From Pseudoalteromonas sp. UG3-2 (GTDB lineage: Bacteria > Pseudomonadota > Gammaproteobacteria > Enterobacterales > Alteromonadaceae): a stretch of 64,000 nucleotides of DNA. The translations under genes and the position numbers were made by a program. Shown here piece by piece: positions 9,068-17,650 of this stretch. The stretch is taken from NCBI RefSeq assembly GCF_037120705.1, contig NZ_JAWLJU010000002.1, forward strand, positions 124,001 to 188,000. Reading direction: 5' to 3'. Within the stretch, counting starts at the first letter, position 1, and each line of letters opens with the position of its first letter. The notes beneath the pieces were generated by a model. It searched no databases. It was not told the origin of the DNA and saw nothing but the letters and a program-made list of their open reading frames with translations.

Positions 9068-10338
9068 GTGAGTTTTCGACCGACTTAACGCAAATGTGGC
9101 TGGTGTTTTTCGGCTTAGCCTTATTTGCCGCGGTATTTGTTGTGGTGCCCTTTATGCGCAAAGAAAAGCGCTTAGTGGTTGATCACGATGCCAATGCTGA
9201 GCGTATTGATATTTACCAGCAAAGGTTGCAAGAGCTTGAAGAGGAGCTTGCTAACCAGCGCATCGAAAAGCAAAGTTACAATGAATCGGTGATCGAGCTT
9301 AAACGCCGCTTACTGAATGAGTTATCTGATGAGCAATCACTTACCAGCCGAGGTGACAACCGTGTGTTGGCAGTGACGGGCTTGGTGTTTATGGTGCTGG
9401 TCACTGGTGTTTTTTATTACTACACTGGCAGCCACCGACAAATCGCCAACTGGAACGACGCCGTTGTGAAGTTACCCGAATACGGTGAACGTGCTGTGCT
9501 GCAAAATGGTGAACCACTTAGTGCCAATGAACTGCAAGCATTTGCTTTGGGGCTGCGCACTAAGCTGGCAACCAGTGGCGATGATGCGGTGGCCTGGATG
9601 TTGCTGGGCCGTGTTGCGATGTCGTTGAATGATTTTGAGATGGCTATGCAAGCCTTTGATAAGGCACTATTGATGCAACCTGACAATAATAATGTATTGG
9701 TTAATTACAGCCAAGCATTATTAATTGAAGGCTCTGAAGCCAGTATGAATCGAGCAGCAAAAATGTTATCTCAGGTGCTTAATCGCGAGCCGAGTAATAT
9801 TGATGCCATTAGCCTATTGGCACTGATTGCCTATGAACGTCAAGACTGGAAAGAGTCAAAAGCGGCATTTGAGGTGTTACTAGCACAACTGACGCAAGAC
9901 GATCCTAGGTACGAAATGATCGCCGGTAGAATTGCTGAAATTGATGCTAAGCTGGCTGCTGCAGAGGTTACTTCTGCTCAGCAAATTCGTGTTACGGTGG
10001 AGCTAGACCCAGAGCTGCAGCAATCTTTGCCGCAAGGTGGCACCTTGTTTGTTTTTGCTAAAGCCGAACAGGGCCCTGCAATGCCGCTGGCGGTGGCAAA
10101 AATGTCAGAGTATAGTTTGCCGATGACGGTCACCTTAGATGACAGTATGGCGATGATGCCAGAGCTAATATTATCGCGCTTTCAACGGGTTACGGTAACC
10201 GCCCGGATCTCTACTGACGGCTCGGTTATGCCTTCAGAGGGAGAGCTGGAAGGGATGTCTGAGGTGCTGGAACTAGGTAGAGAAACCAGCACCGTAACGG
10301 TGACTATTGATCGTGTTTTAACCAATACAGGGAAATAA
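9064..10338 (+). CDS. ccmI: Apocytochrome chaperone CcmI
   Basis: A 424-residue protein with two membrane segments in the first 120 residues and TPR repeats at about residues 170-290 (for example AWMLLGRVAMSLNDFEMAMQAFDKALLMQPDNNNVLVNYSQALL). A beta-rich C-terminal domain (about 305-424) resembles the periplasmic domain at the end of long CcmI/CcmH proteins. It binds apocytochrome C-termini and presents them to CcmF/H. It is the last ccm gene, and mlaA follows without a gap. Confidence 0.93.
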   Translation: MSEFSTDLTQMWLVFFGLALFAAVFVVVPFMRKEKRLVVDHDANAERIDIYQQRLQELEEELANQRIEKQSYNESVIELKRRLLNELSDEQSLTSRGDNRVLAVTGLVFMVLVTGVFYYYTGSHRQIANWNDAVVKLPEYGERAVLQNGEPLSANELQAFALGLRTKLATSGDDAVAWMLLGRVAMSLNDFEMAMQAFDKALLMQPDNNNVLVNYSQALLIEGSEASMNRAAKMLSQVLNREPSNIDAISLLALIAYERQDWKESKAAFEVLLAQLTQDDPRYEMIAGRIAEIDAKLAAAEVTSAQQIRVTVELDPELQQSLPQGGTLFVFAKAEQGPAMPLAVAKMSEYSLPMTVTLDDSMAMMPELILSRFQRVTVTARISTDGSVMPSEGELEGMSEVLELGRETSTVTVTIDRVLTNTGK

Positions 10339-11070
10339 ATGATAAAAGCCGTGCTTACCGGGTTACTTGCCCTCAGCGTTGTGGGTTGTGCGCAAGTACC
10401 AGAAGAAAAACAGGATCCACGGGATCCATTGCAATCATTCAACCGTCCTATTTATGACTTCAACATGGAAGTGTTAGATGAATACCTATTACGGCCAGTG
10501 ACGGAAGGCTATATTGCTGTTACCCCGGCGCCTGTGCGCAGTGGTGTGGTTAACTTTACCACCAACATTGCCGCACCTACCGATGCGGTAAACGCCGCAC
10601 TGCAAGGTAAAGCCGATGATACCGCAATTAATGTGGCGCGTTTTTTGGTCAACTCCACTGTCGGTATATTGGGTATTTTCGATGTCGCTAAAACCTTAGG
10701 CCTTGAGCACCAAGACGAAGACTTTGGTCAAACCTTAGGTGTCTGGGGCGTAGGGGACGGCGCCTACTTGATGGTGCCGGGTATGGGCCCATCCACGGTG
10801 CGTAATGTCACCGGCGATGTGGTTGACAACGTAGTGTTGCCAGAAATTGCACTGACCACGCCGCAAACTATCTTAGTGTTTGCGCTGCGCGCGGTGGAAG
10901 CGAGGGCAGCCTTGATGTCGCAAGAAAAACTCTTAAACGAATCTTTGGATCCCTATACCTTCTTAAAAGACGTTTATTATCAACGTCAGCTGTATGAGCT
11001 GTATGATGGCAACCCGCCAATCAAAGAAGAGCCAGATGACTTTGATGAAGACTTCTTAGAAAACTTGTAA
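10339..11070 (+). CDS. mlaA: Outer-membrane lipid asymmetry lipoprotein MlaA (VacJ)
   Basis: A 243-residue lipoprotein with lipobox SVVGC near residue 17 and the family core DPLQSFNRPIYDFNMEVLDEYLLRPV at its start. The central region FGQTLGVWGVGDGAYLMVPGMGPS is characteristic of MlaA/VacJ. The acidic tail (EEPDDFDEDFLENL) is an extension. MlaA sits in the outer membrane with porins and removes misplaced phospholipids from the outer leaflet, passing them to MlaC. The ATG immediately follows the ccmI stop, so it is probably co-transcribed with the ccm genes, although the processes are unrelated. The mlaFEDCB genes are not in the window. Confidence 0.95.
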   Translation: MIKAVLTGLLALSVVGCAQVPEEKQDPRDPLQSFNRPIYDFNMEVLDEYLLRPVTEGYIAVTPAPVRSGVVNFTTNIAAPTDAVNAALQGKADDTAINVARFLVNSTVGILGIFDVAKTLGLEHQDEDFGQTLGVWGVGDGAYLMVPGMGPSTVRNVTGDVVDNVVLPEIALTTPQTILVFALRAVEARAALMSQEKLLNESLDPYTFLKDVYYQRQLYELYDGNPPIKEEPDDFDEDFLENL

Positions 11071-11078
11071 CATTCTAT

Positions 11079-11101
11079 GGGCCGGCTAAATAAGCCGGCC
11101 C
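11079..11101. terminator. Bidirectional terminator after mlaA
   Basis: Perfect 9-bp GC-rich arms GGGCCGGCT (11079-11087) and AGCCGGCCC (11093-11101) enclose the loop AAATA. The hairpin sits between the mlaA stop and the stop of the convergent copper receptor gene, followed by GTTTGTTT. Confidence 0.85.
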
Positions 11102-11108
11102 AGTTTGT

Positions 11109-13130
11109 TTAAAAGCGCCAGTTGAGGTTCGCCCACAGGGTCCGCCCTGGTTCATTGACCCGTGACGTTTGTTGGTAGCCACTGACCGCCGCGCCCGAAC
11201 GACTTAGGTGCTGGGCATACACCTTATCCAGTAAGTTATCGACCCCAAAGCTGAGCTCAATGTCATCGTTATGTTGATAATTGGCATTTAAAGCCAGCGT
11301 GGCAAACCCAGAGGTTGCCGCGATGTCTTGCCCGGCAATGTTACCTTGGCCAAGCGCCACGCGATGTTGACGCTTTATAGCTGTCAGTAGCGCACCAAAC
11401 TGCCAGTCGTAGTTAAACTCATAATTCGCTGCTAAACGCACTTCCAGTGGTGGCTGTTGTGCCAGTGGTTGCTGATCGCTGAGGTTATTGCCCTTAACGT
11501 AGCTCATGCTGGACGATAATTGCAGTTGTTTATTAAGCTGCCAGCGTACTTCCGCTTCCATGCCAAAACTTTCCGCGTCAATGTTGCGTGTCACGTTGCG
11601 AGGCATGGCCATTGTCATGAAGTTATTATCAATTAATACATAGTCATCGGTTTGGTTATAAAAAGCAGAAACACTGATATTGGTTTGCTTATGCTGATGC
11701 AGTACCCCAACATCGAATTGCTTGGATTGTTCAATATCAACATTGAAGGCCGATATGCTGCTTTCACTGCCTCGTGCAGCTCCGATTAACTCCCAGTAAT
11801 CTGGCATTCTCTCGGTGAGCCCCACACCCACAAAGTAGCTGCTATGTTTACTTTGTGCTTGATAGCGGGTAAAACCACTGAAGAGGGTTTCAGTGCGCTT
11901 GCTAAATGCGGTGGGATTGGGTTTAGTTTGCATCATAACGCTGATAGCGCTGCGCTTATCTTGGCTTTGCCAATCATCGACCCTAAGCCCTGATAGCCAT
12001 TGGCTGTTATCACTGAGATGGTATTCTAGCTCCATAAATGCACCCAGCTGTTGGAATGTTGCATCTGATTTTCTGGGTAGTTGTGACACTGGACGCGTGA
12101 GCGCTTGCATGCTTTTACGCAGGCGATGTTCATTATGTTGATGGTCTACCCCATAAACCAACGTGCTCGTGGGGCTTACTGTGCTAGTCAAGGTAAGCTT
12201 GGCCCCCAGTGTGGTTCTGTCTGGGTTGGATGCAGTGGGCGTTGGCATCATCTTATTGGCAACTAAAGGTCGTAAACTGAAATTGTCCATAATATGGTCA
12301 ATTTCATTGTGATAGGCGCTAAAGGCGAGACTATCGATGGTAGTTGAAAGATTATCCAGCTGCACGTCAATGGCGATGTGTTGACGGTCGAATAGACTGC
12401 CATCCATCATGCGGTCGGCGTAAGCGACCTCGGCATCACTGTTACCTAGGCTAATACTGTAAAAAGCGTCATCGCTCGGTGTATACGCCAGCTCAATATC
12501 CAGGTTCCATCGCTGATAAGCCGAATGCACTGAGTTGCCATTGCCGTCGTCATAGTCATTACTGTCACTGTAATTCGCAGCAATGCGAGCAAAGCCTTGT
12601 GTGTTTCCAAACTTTAGGTCTGAATTGAAGCTATGGCGTCCTTGGTCCGACACCACTAAGTTGCTAAAACCCTCTACCTCTGCTTTTGCTAGGCGCGTTT
12701 TGTCGCGTTCGAAAATAATCGTCGCAGCGCTGCTGCCGGCACCATGTAGCACCGTTTGTGGGCCTTTTATAACCTTTAAGCTGTCGTAGGATTGCGGGGT
12801 AATGTAGGCGGTAGGTGGATCCATTCGACTGCCACAGCCACCAAGAGTTTGCCCATTATTGGCAATAATCGCTAAGCGCGATCCTGCCATACCGCGAAAC
12901 ACAGGATCGGCGCTGGCTCCCCCTTTTTTAACCAGCGAAAAACCAGGTATCGAGGCCAGCAGATCGGCCCCGTCTTGGGCCGGAAGTGGTTGGCGAACTG
13001 CCTTTGGATCGGTATCCAGTGACAGAGGCGTTTGCATTGGTGCTATGACCACAATCCGCTCTACATCGTCTGCCAAGACTGGCAGCGATATAGCGGCGAA
13101 TAAACTGAGCGAGAGGAGCGTCCGTTTCAT
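11109..13130 (-). CDS. TonB-dependent copper receptor (OprC/NosA type)
   Basis: A 673-residue outer-membrane beta-barrel receptor with a signal peptide (cleavage near LPVLA|DD), a plug domain and a C-terminal Phe. The plug carries GGCGSRMDPPTAYITPQ, the hallmark of the OprC/NosA copper-receptor family. C99 and M103 form the CxxxM half-site, and H279/M281 in DHIMDNF form the HxM half-site, matching the methionine/cysteine copper site described for Pseudomonas OprC. It should import copper across the outer membrane using Ton energy, and a Ton operon lies at 32-37 kb. It is preceded on the same strand by an EAL-HDOD gene with about 80 bp between. A GATAA-N7-TTATC inverted repeat at 13154-13170 lies in its promoter region. 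Confidence 0.87.
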   Translation of the reverse strand: MKRTLLSLSLFAAISLPVLADDVERIVVIAPMQTPLSLDTDPKAVRQPLPAQDGADLLASIPGFSLVKKGGASADPVFRGMAGSRLAIIANNGQTLGGCGSRMDPPTAYITPQSYDSLKVIKGPQTVLHGAGSSAATIIFERDKTRLAKAEVEGFSNLVVSDQGRHSFNSDLKFGNTQGFARIAANYSDSNDYDDGNGNSVHSAYQRWNLDIELAYTPSDDAFYSISLGNSDAEVAYADRMMDGSLFDRQHIAIDVQLDNLSTTIDSLAFSAYHNEIDHIMDNFSLRPLVANKMMPTPTASNPDRTTLGAKLTLTSTVSPTSTLVYGVDHQHNEHRLRKSMQALTRPVSQLPRKSDATFQQLGAFMELEYHLSDNSQWLSGLRVDDWQSQDKRSAISVMMQTKPNPTAFSKRTETLFSGFTRYQAQSKHSSYFVGVGLTERMPDYWELIGAARGSESSISAFNVDIEQSKQFDVGVLHQHKQTNISVSAFYNQTDDYVLIDNNFMTMAMPRNVTRNIDAESFGMEAEVRWQLNKQLQLSSSMSYVKGNNLSDQQPLAQQPPLEVRLAANYEFNYDWQFGALLTAIKRQHRVALGQGNIAGQDIAATSGFATLALNANYQHNDDIELSFGVDNLLDKVYAQHLSRSGAAVSGYQQTSRVNEPGRTLWANLNWRF

Positions 13131-13191
13131 GTTTTTAACTCTATTATGGTATTGATAATAGAATTTTATCTATAACGGCAGCGCTTTGGGA

Positions 13192-13208
13192 TGCGACAGA
13201 TTGTCGCA
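13192..13208 (-). other. Hairpin or operator between the EAL-HDOD and copper receptor genes
   Basis: Perfect inverted repeat TGCGACA-GAT-TGTCGCA, just past the stop of the EAL-HDOD gene and about 60 bp before the copper receptor start. No T-run follows on the minus strand, so it may be a weak terminator or an operator. I cannot tell which. Confidence 0.4.
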
Positions 13209-13212
13209 GTGC

Positions 13213-14436
13213 TTAGCTGGCTATCGCGGCAACTTGTGTATCACTCCAATGCTGCGATTGTTGATAAATGCTGGCCACTTGCTGGCTTGTGAGGTCGAGT
13301 TTAGCACTGAGGCTTTCTACCTGACTCCAGTCTCCTTGCTCCATGGCTTGGGCTAGCAAGAGGTAATTACTGTAACTGGTGGGTTGCTGTAATAGGGTGG
13401 CTTTTATTTCTTGTGCCAAGGGTAAATTAGCCAGTAAATTTTCCATGTCGTCGTCTAATATGGCATCCATCAACGACATCATGCCAATTAAAAAGGCACT
13501 GCCGGTGTCGCTAAGCTTTGCGGCTTGCTTTGCCACTGCCTCCATAAAGTGCGCGCGTAGCAAAGAAAGTGATAATAATGCCAGCGGTTTGTCGGTACTT
13601 AACTGAGCGGCAAACAGTAACGAAATTAACCGCCTAAGCTCTTCATTGCCAAGCACAACCAGAGCTTGCTTAATGGTTGCAATTTCCGTTCTGCGCTTAA
13701 ATACGGCGCTGTTAGCGTAGCGTAAAAGTTTATAGCTTAGATTGACATCACGTTGAAAGACATCGGTAATTTTAGCGAGATCCGGTTCAACCTTCGAGGT
13801 TTCATAAAGTAATTCCGCCATCGCCATTTCAGAGGGGGCCAGAGCCTTGGTTTTTACCACTTCCGGTTTGGCGAAGAAAAAGCCTTGGAAGTATTGAAAC
13901 CCCCATTGTTTAGCTTGCTCAAACTGCTCGTAGGTTTCCACTTTCTCGGCGATGAGTTGGATTTGCTCAAAGGGTTTAATAGCTGCTTTTATGGTTGCTA
14001 TTTGTTCCTCTGAGCAGTGGTTAATGTCTATTTTTAGCTGTTTAATGTAGGGGTAAAAGTGACGCCATACCCCTTGATGCTGGTAGTCATCCAGCGCTAT
14101 CACGTAGCCCAGTTCATGGAGCTCTTTAATGCAAGCAAGCAGCCGCTTGCCAGGTTGCACAGTTTCCAGTACTTCAATGACCACCTGATCGGGGGCCAAC
14201 ATTTGCACGTAGCCCTTTAACAAAGTCTCAAGCGTAAAATTAATGTGGGCAGGGTAATTGTTACTAAGCTCTTCTAAGCCAAAGGTGAATTGACTTCCTT
14301 CGACCAAACGGCTGGTGGCTTCGTTGCCGTCGATGTCGGGAAAGACATTATCAATGCCGTCGCGAAAGAGTAATTCGTAACTGACCAATTCTTTATGAGC
14401 GTCGAAAATGGGTTGTCGAGCTGCGTAAAAATACAT
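13213..14436 (-). CDS. EAL and HDOD domain signalling protein (YuxH/CdgJ type)
   Basis: A 407-residue protein. An EAL-like domain (residues about 1-200) begins YAARQPIFDAHKELVSYELLFR, with later elements VIALDDY and LKIDIN. A HDOD (modified HD) domain occupies about 205-390 (LLRYANSAVFKRRTEIATIKQALVVLGNEELRRLISLLF). The catalytic EAL triplet is replaced by YELLF, so c-di-GMP hydrolysis is unlikely. Family members of this build act as binding or scaffold proteins in motility control (for example CdgJ of Vibrio). It is monocistronic or transcribed with the copper receptor downstream. Confidence 0.85.
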   Translation of the reverse strand: MYFYAARQPIFDAHKELVSYELLFRDGIDNVFPDIDGNEATSRLVEGSQFTFGLEELSNNYPAHINFTLETLLKGYVQMLAPDQVVIEVLETVQPGKRLLACIKELHELGYVIALDDYQHQGVWRHFYPYIKQLKIDINHCSEEQIATIKAAIKPFEQIQLIAEKVETYEQFEQAKQWGFQYFQGFFFAKPEVVKTKALAPSEMAMAELLYETSKVEPDLAKITDVFQRDVNLSYKLLRYANSAVFKRRTEIATIKQALVVLGNEELRRLISLLFAAQLSTDKPLALLSLSLLRAHFMEAVAKQAAKLSDTGSAFLIGMMSLMDAILDDDMENLLANLPLAQEIKATLLQQPTSYSNYLLLAQAMEQGDWSQVESLSAKLDLTSQQVASIYQQSQHWSDTQVAAIAS

Positions 14437-14747
14437 AGATACTGCCGCATTAAATAACTAACTTAGGCTTAATTTTATGATAAAAGCGGCGCTTGGTCAC
14501 GTTAATGAGTTGTATTTAAGGCTGTGAATGATTTAATGTAACCACGATGGAGTGTCAAATAAAGACAATGGAAGGCGGGTAAAATAACAAAAAGGTCAGT
14601 TATCGCAGGCGGTTGGGTGTGTTTACCTAGCATGTTATAGTGATGACTTTGTGTTTTGGCTTTTCTTCAATGTCAGTTAGTAACCGGATAAGTAAAACAG
14701 TAATAGCTAACATTTGGAAAAAAGCCCAACTAGTTTAGGAGGCAAAT
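14437..14747. other. Intergenic region with divergent promoters (EAL-HDOD / putP)
   Basis: No gene was found in these 311 bp. A candidate sigma-70 promoter for putP is TTGGGT (14613-14618), 17-bp spacer, TATAGT (14636-14641). A strong ribosome site AGGAGG at 14737-14742 precedes the TTG start of putP. Promoter assignment is by eye only. Confidence 0.45.
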
Positions 14748-16229
14748 TTGGAGACAGGTACGATAATCTCTCTGGCACTGTACTTTATAGTGATGTTGGG
14801 AATTGGGTTATACGCATTTAAGAAGTCAACCAGTGATGTATCTGGCTATATGCTAGGCGGACGGAGTTTACCACCAAGTGTTGCTGCATTGTCAGCAGGC
14901 GCATCAGACATGAGTGGCTGGATCTTAATGGGCTTACCTGGAGCGATGTTCCTTACTGGGTTTAGCAGTACTTGGATAGCCATAGGCTTAGTGATTGGTG
15001 CGTGGTTAAACTATTTACTGGTTGCCCCACGTCTTCGGGTCTATACCGAGTACGCCAATGATGCCATCACCATTCCAGATTACTTTGCCAATCGTTTTGA
15101 AGACAAAGGCAATGCACTGAGAATTGTTTCGGCGCTGGTCATCATTGTTTTCTTTACGCTTTATACTTCTTCAGGCGTGGTTGCAGGTGGTAAGCTGTTT
15201 GAAAGCTCGTTTGGCTTAAGTTATGAAAGTGGCCTTTATATTACCACCGGCGTGGTGGTGCTTTACACTCTGTTTGGTGGCTTTTTAGCCGTAAGTCTGA
15301 CGGACTTTGTGCAAGGCTGTATTATGTTTGTGGCATTGATACTGGTGCCCTTAGTTACCTTCTCGTTATTGGACAATCCACTTTCTCAAACCTTGAATGA
15401 AGTGAACCCAGAAATGCTAACCTGGATTGGCTCTGCCGGTGCTATCAGCATTATTTCGGCCATGTCGTGGGGTCTGGGTTATTTCGGTCAGCCGCACATT
15501 ATTGTCCGCTTTATGTCGGTACGTAGTGTGAAAGACATGCCTACGGCGCGTCGTATAGGTATGACGTGGATGGTTGTAGCGGCATTGGGTGCGGTTGGTA
15601 CCGGTTTATTTGGTGCGGCATATGCCCATGAAAAAGGCATTGAGGTGGCGGATGCGGAAACCATCTTCTTAATCTTATCTCAGCTGTTGTTCCACCCACT
15701 GATTGCGGGCTTCTTACTGGCGGCAATCTTAGCGGCTATCATGAGTACCATTTCGTCGCAGTTATTGGTGAGTTCTAGCTCACTCACTGAAGACTTTTAT
15801 AAAATCTTCGTGCACCGTGAGGCGTCGGATAAAGAGCTGGTGTTAGTAGGGCGCTTAAGTGTGCTTGCTGTCGCACTTGCTGCTATTTACTTAGCCTACG
15901 ACCGCGATAGCTCTATTTTGGATTTAGTGAGTAATGCTTGGGCTGGCTTTGGCTCGGCATTTGGTCCACTTATTCTGATTAGCTTGTTCTGGAAGCGAAT
16001 GAACTTTGCAGGTGCTTTAGCGGGTATGATCTCTGGTGCCGTGACGGTGCTGGTTTGGATTTACGGACCATTCACCATCGATGGTCAGCCATTAAGCGCA
16101 ACGCTTTATGAAATTGTACCTGGGTTTATTGTTGCCACTATCGCGATTGTAGTAGTGAGCTTGGCGACCAAAGAGCCTAGCAATGAAGTGCAAACCTTGT
16201 TTGATAAAGTTGAAAAGTCGTTAGACTAA
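14748..16229 (+). CDS. putP: Sodium/proline symporter PutP
   Basis: A 493-residue sodium:solute symporter with about 13 hydrophobic segments. It has the PutP signature near the N-terminus (SGYMLGGRSLPPSVAALSAGASDMSGWILMGLPGA), including Asp and Ser residues of the Na+/proline site, and the SSF motif region GGFLAVSLTDFVQG. It imports proline with Na+ as a carbon/nitrogen source or osmolyte. The start is TTG, chosen because AGGAGG lies five bases upstream and METGTIISLALYFIVMLG is the expected N-terminus. It stands alone, ending at a strong terminator, and no putA is in the window. Confidence 0.93.
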   Translation: METGTIISLALYFIVMLGIGLYAFKKSTSDVSGYMLGGRSLPPSVAALSAGASDMSGWILMGLPGAMFLTGFSSTWIAIGLVIGAWLNYLLVAPRLRVYTEYANDAITIPDYFANRFEDKGNALRIVSALVIIVFFTLYTSSGVVAGGKLFESSFGLSYESGLYITTGVVVLYTLFGGFLAVSLTDFVQGCIMFVALILVPLVTFSLLDNPLSQTLNEVNPEMLTWIGSAGAISIISAMSWGLGYFGQPHIIVRFMSVRSVKDMPTARRIGMTWMVVAALGAVGTGLFGAAYAHEKGIEVADAETIFLILSQLLFHPLIAGFLLAAILAAIMSTISSQLLVSSSSLTEDFYKIFVHREASDKELVLVGRLSVLAVALAAIYLAYDRDSSILDLVSNAWAGFGSAFGPLILISLFWKRMNFAGALAGMISGAVTVLVWIYGPFTIDGQPLSATLYEIVPGFIVATIAIVVVSLATKEPSNEVQTLFDKVEKSLD

Positions 16230-16260
16230 TACCTATTGGCATAATTATCACAACACAAAA

Positions 16261-16289
16261 AAGGCCGGCATCCTAAAGATGCCGGCCTT
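16261..16289. terminator. Bidirectional terminator between putP and bcp
   Basis: Twelve-bp arms AAGGCCGGCATC (16261-16272) and GATGCCGGCCTT (16278-16289) enclose the loop CTAAA. A-rich sequence lies on the left and T-rich on the right, so it can serve both convergent genes. Confidence 0.9.
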
Positions 16290-16306
16290 TTTATTATAAA
16301 GCGAAA

Positions 16307-16780
16307 TTAGCTGTTTTCAGCCAAATAATCTAACACCACCTGGTGATGTTCTTTGGTCTTAAACTTATTAAACACATGTTTAATGTTGCCGTCTTGAGAG
16401 ACCAAAAATGAAATGCGGTGAATACCATCGTACTCTTTGCCCATGAACTTCTTCAGGCCCCAGACGCCAAATTCATCAGCAATGGCATGATCTTCATCGG
16501 ACAACAAATCAAAATTAAGCTCTTTTTTAGTTTCAAAGTTCTTTAGGCGCTTGATGGGATCTGGGCTTATTCCCACTGCAACGGTATTGAACTTAGCAAG
16601 TTCAGCCTTTTGATCACGAAGGTTTTCAGCCTGCACAGTACAGCCTGGTGTTGAAGCTTTAGGGTAGAAATAAACCAGTACGTTATGCTCTTTAAGCAGG
16701 GCTTCAAGAGATACGGTTTCTCCGTCTTGGTTCTGCAAAGAAAATAGAGGGGCTTTATCACCCGCTTGTAAAGTGTTCAT
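16307..16780 (-). CDS. bcp: Thioredoxin-dependent peroxiredoxin Bcp
   Basis: A 157-residue peroxiredoxin of the Bcp/PrxQ family. The peroxidatic cysteine is C47 in YPKASTPGCTVQAENLRD. The second cysteine found five residues later in E. coli Bcp is replaced by Glu, and no other Cys is visible in the protein, so it should act as a 1-Cys enzyme needing an external thiol. It reduces hydrogen peroxide and organic hydroperoxides. It lies 9 bp downstream of gcvR, a pairing conserved in gammaproteobacteria. Confidence 0.93.
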   Translation of the reverse strand: MNTLQAGDKAPLFSLQNQDGETVSLEALLKEHNVLVYFYPKASTPGCTVQAENLRDQKAELAKFNTVAVGISPDPIKRLKNFETKKELNFDLLSDEDHAIADEFGVWGLKKFMGKEYDGIHRISFLVSQDGNIKHVFNKFKTKEHHQVVLDYLAENS

Positions 16781-16789
16781 GTTTTATCC

Positions 16790-17323
16790 TTAGCGAATGC
16801 GTCTAAAAATATAATCTACGTTTAAAGAATGAGATAGATCTTCGAATTGCACTTTAAATTCATCAATATCCACGTCAACAGGAATATTGAACTCGAGCTC
16901 ACAGCGCATGTGCAAGTTATCTTGTTGCTCGAACGTATCGGATCTAAGTGAGCAAATATTCACGCCTTGTGCAGCAAAGAAGCGAGTGACTTTGCTAAGG
17001 GTGCCTGGGCTGTCTACCCCTTCATACTCTAGAGTATAGCCTGCGCTGTACTCGCCTCGTACGTGGCTAGACGTGCGCTTCATCATGGTTAACAGCCCCA
17101 GCTCCATGCCTTTTGCAGGTAAGGTGTGCTCAACCCGGCTGATGGATGCCATATCACCTGAAAGTAACATAATAAAGGTAAACTCATTCCCTAGAATGGC
17201 AATCCTGCTGTCAATAATATTGCAGTTACAGTCACTAACAAGTTGCGTTAATTCACCAACGATCCCTGATCTGTCCTCACCTATTGCGGTCAGCACAAGT
17301 TGATGGTTTGCATGCATGGTCAT
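16790..17323 (-). CDS. gcvR: Glycine cleavage system transcriptional repressor GcvR
   Basis: A 177-residue protein made of two ACT domains. The first starts NHQLVLTAIGEDRSGIVGELTQLVSDCNCNIIDSR, and the second is around YTLEYEGVDSPGTLSKVTRFFAAQGVNICSL. GcvR has no DNA-binding domain of its own; it binds GcvA and glycine to repress the gcvTHP operon. It heads a bcp operon. A short M-T-M start region gives a small choice of start codons. Confidence 0.93.
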   Translation of the reverse strand: MTMHANHQLVLTAIGEDRSGIVGELTQLVSDCNCNIIDSRIAILGNEFTFIMLLSGDMASISRVEHTLPAKGMELGLLTMMKRTSSHVRGEYSAGYTLEYEGVDSPGTLSKVTRFFAAQGVNICSLRSDTFEQQDNLHMRCELEFNIPVDVDIDEFKVQFEDLSHSLNVDYIFRRIR

Positions 17324-17650
17324 TTTTAACCCTCTGATTTAACGTCATACGCTCACGGCTAACGCGAAATACTACCACATCAGATTAAGAGCGCTAGCAC
17401 CGATGAAAAAAATAGCGCAGCTGCAAACGTGTCGCTCGCTTGTTTTTCTTATGTATGACAAGTAACATAAGGCAAATTTTTTGGCTATTGCTAAGTAACT
17501 GTTGATTTCAATAGATAGCAGCAGGGTACCGCGGTTTTAGCACTAATAATTCAAAGCTTGTAATTTTTAACAACTTTGTGTGAACCAATTCGGCAATCCT
17601 AAATCATAATTTTGATTCGAATAATAAAGGGTTTGCTAAGGAGTAAATGA
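17324..17650. other. Intergenic region between divergent gcvR and bamC; no dapA
   Basis: These 327 bp hold no convincing gene. The only short frame (ATG at 17403, 20 codons) lacks a ribosome site. In many relatives dapA occupies this spot upstream of bamC; here it is absent. The right end carries AAGGAGT (17638-17644) before the bamC GTG start. Confidence 0.6.

Noticed and set aside
17403..17465. Short frame MKKIAQLQTCRS in the gcvR-bamC gap
   Set aside because: Twenty codons, no ribosome site and no recognisable features.
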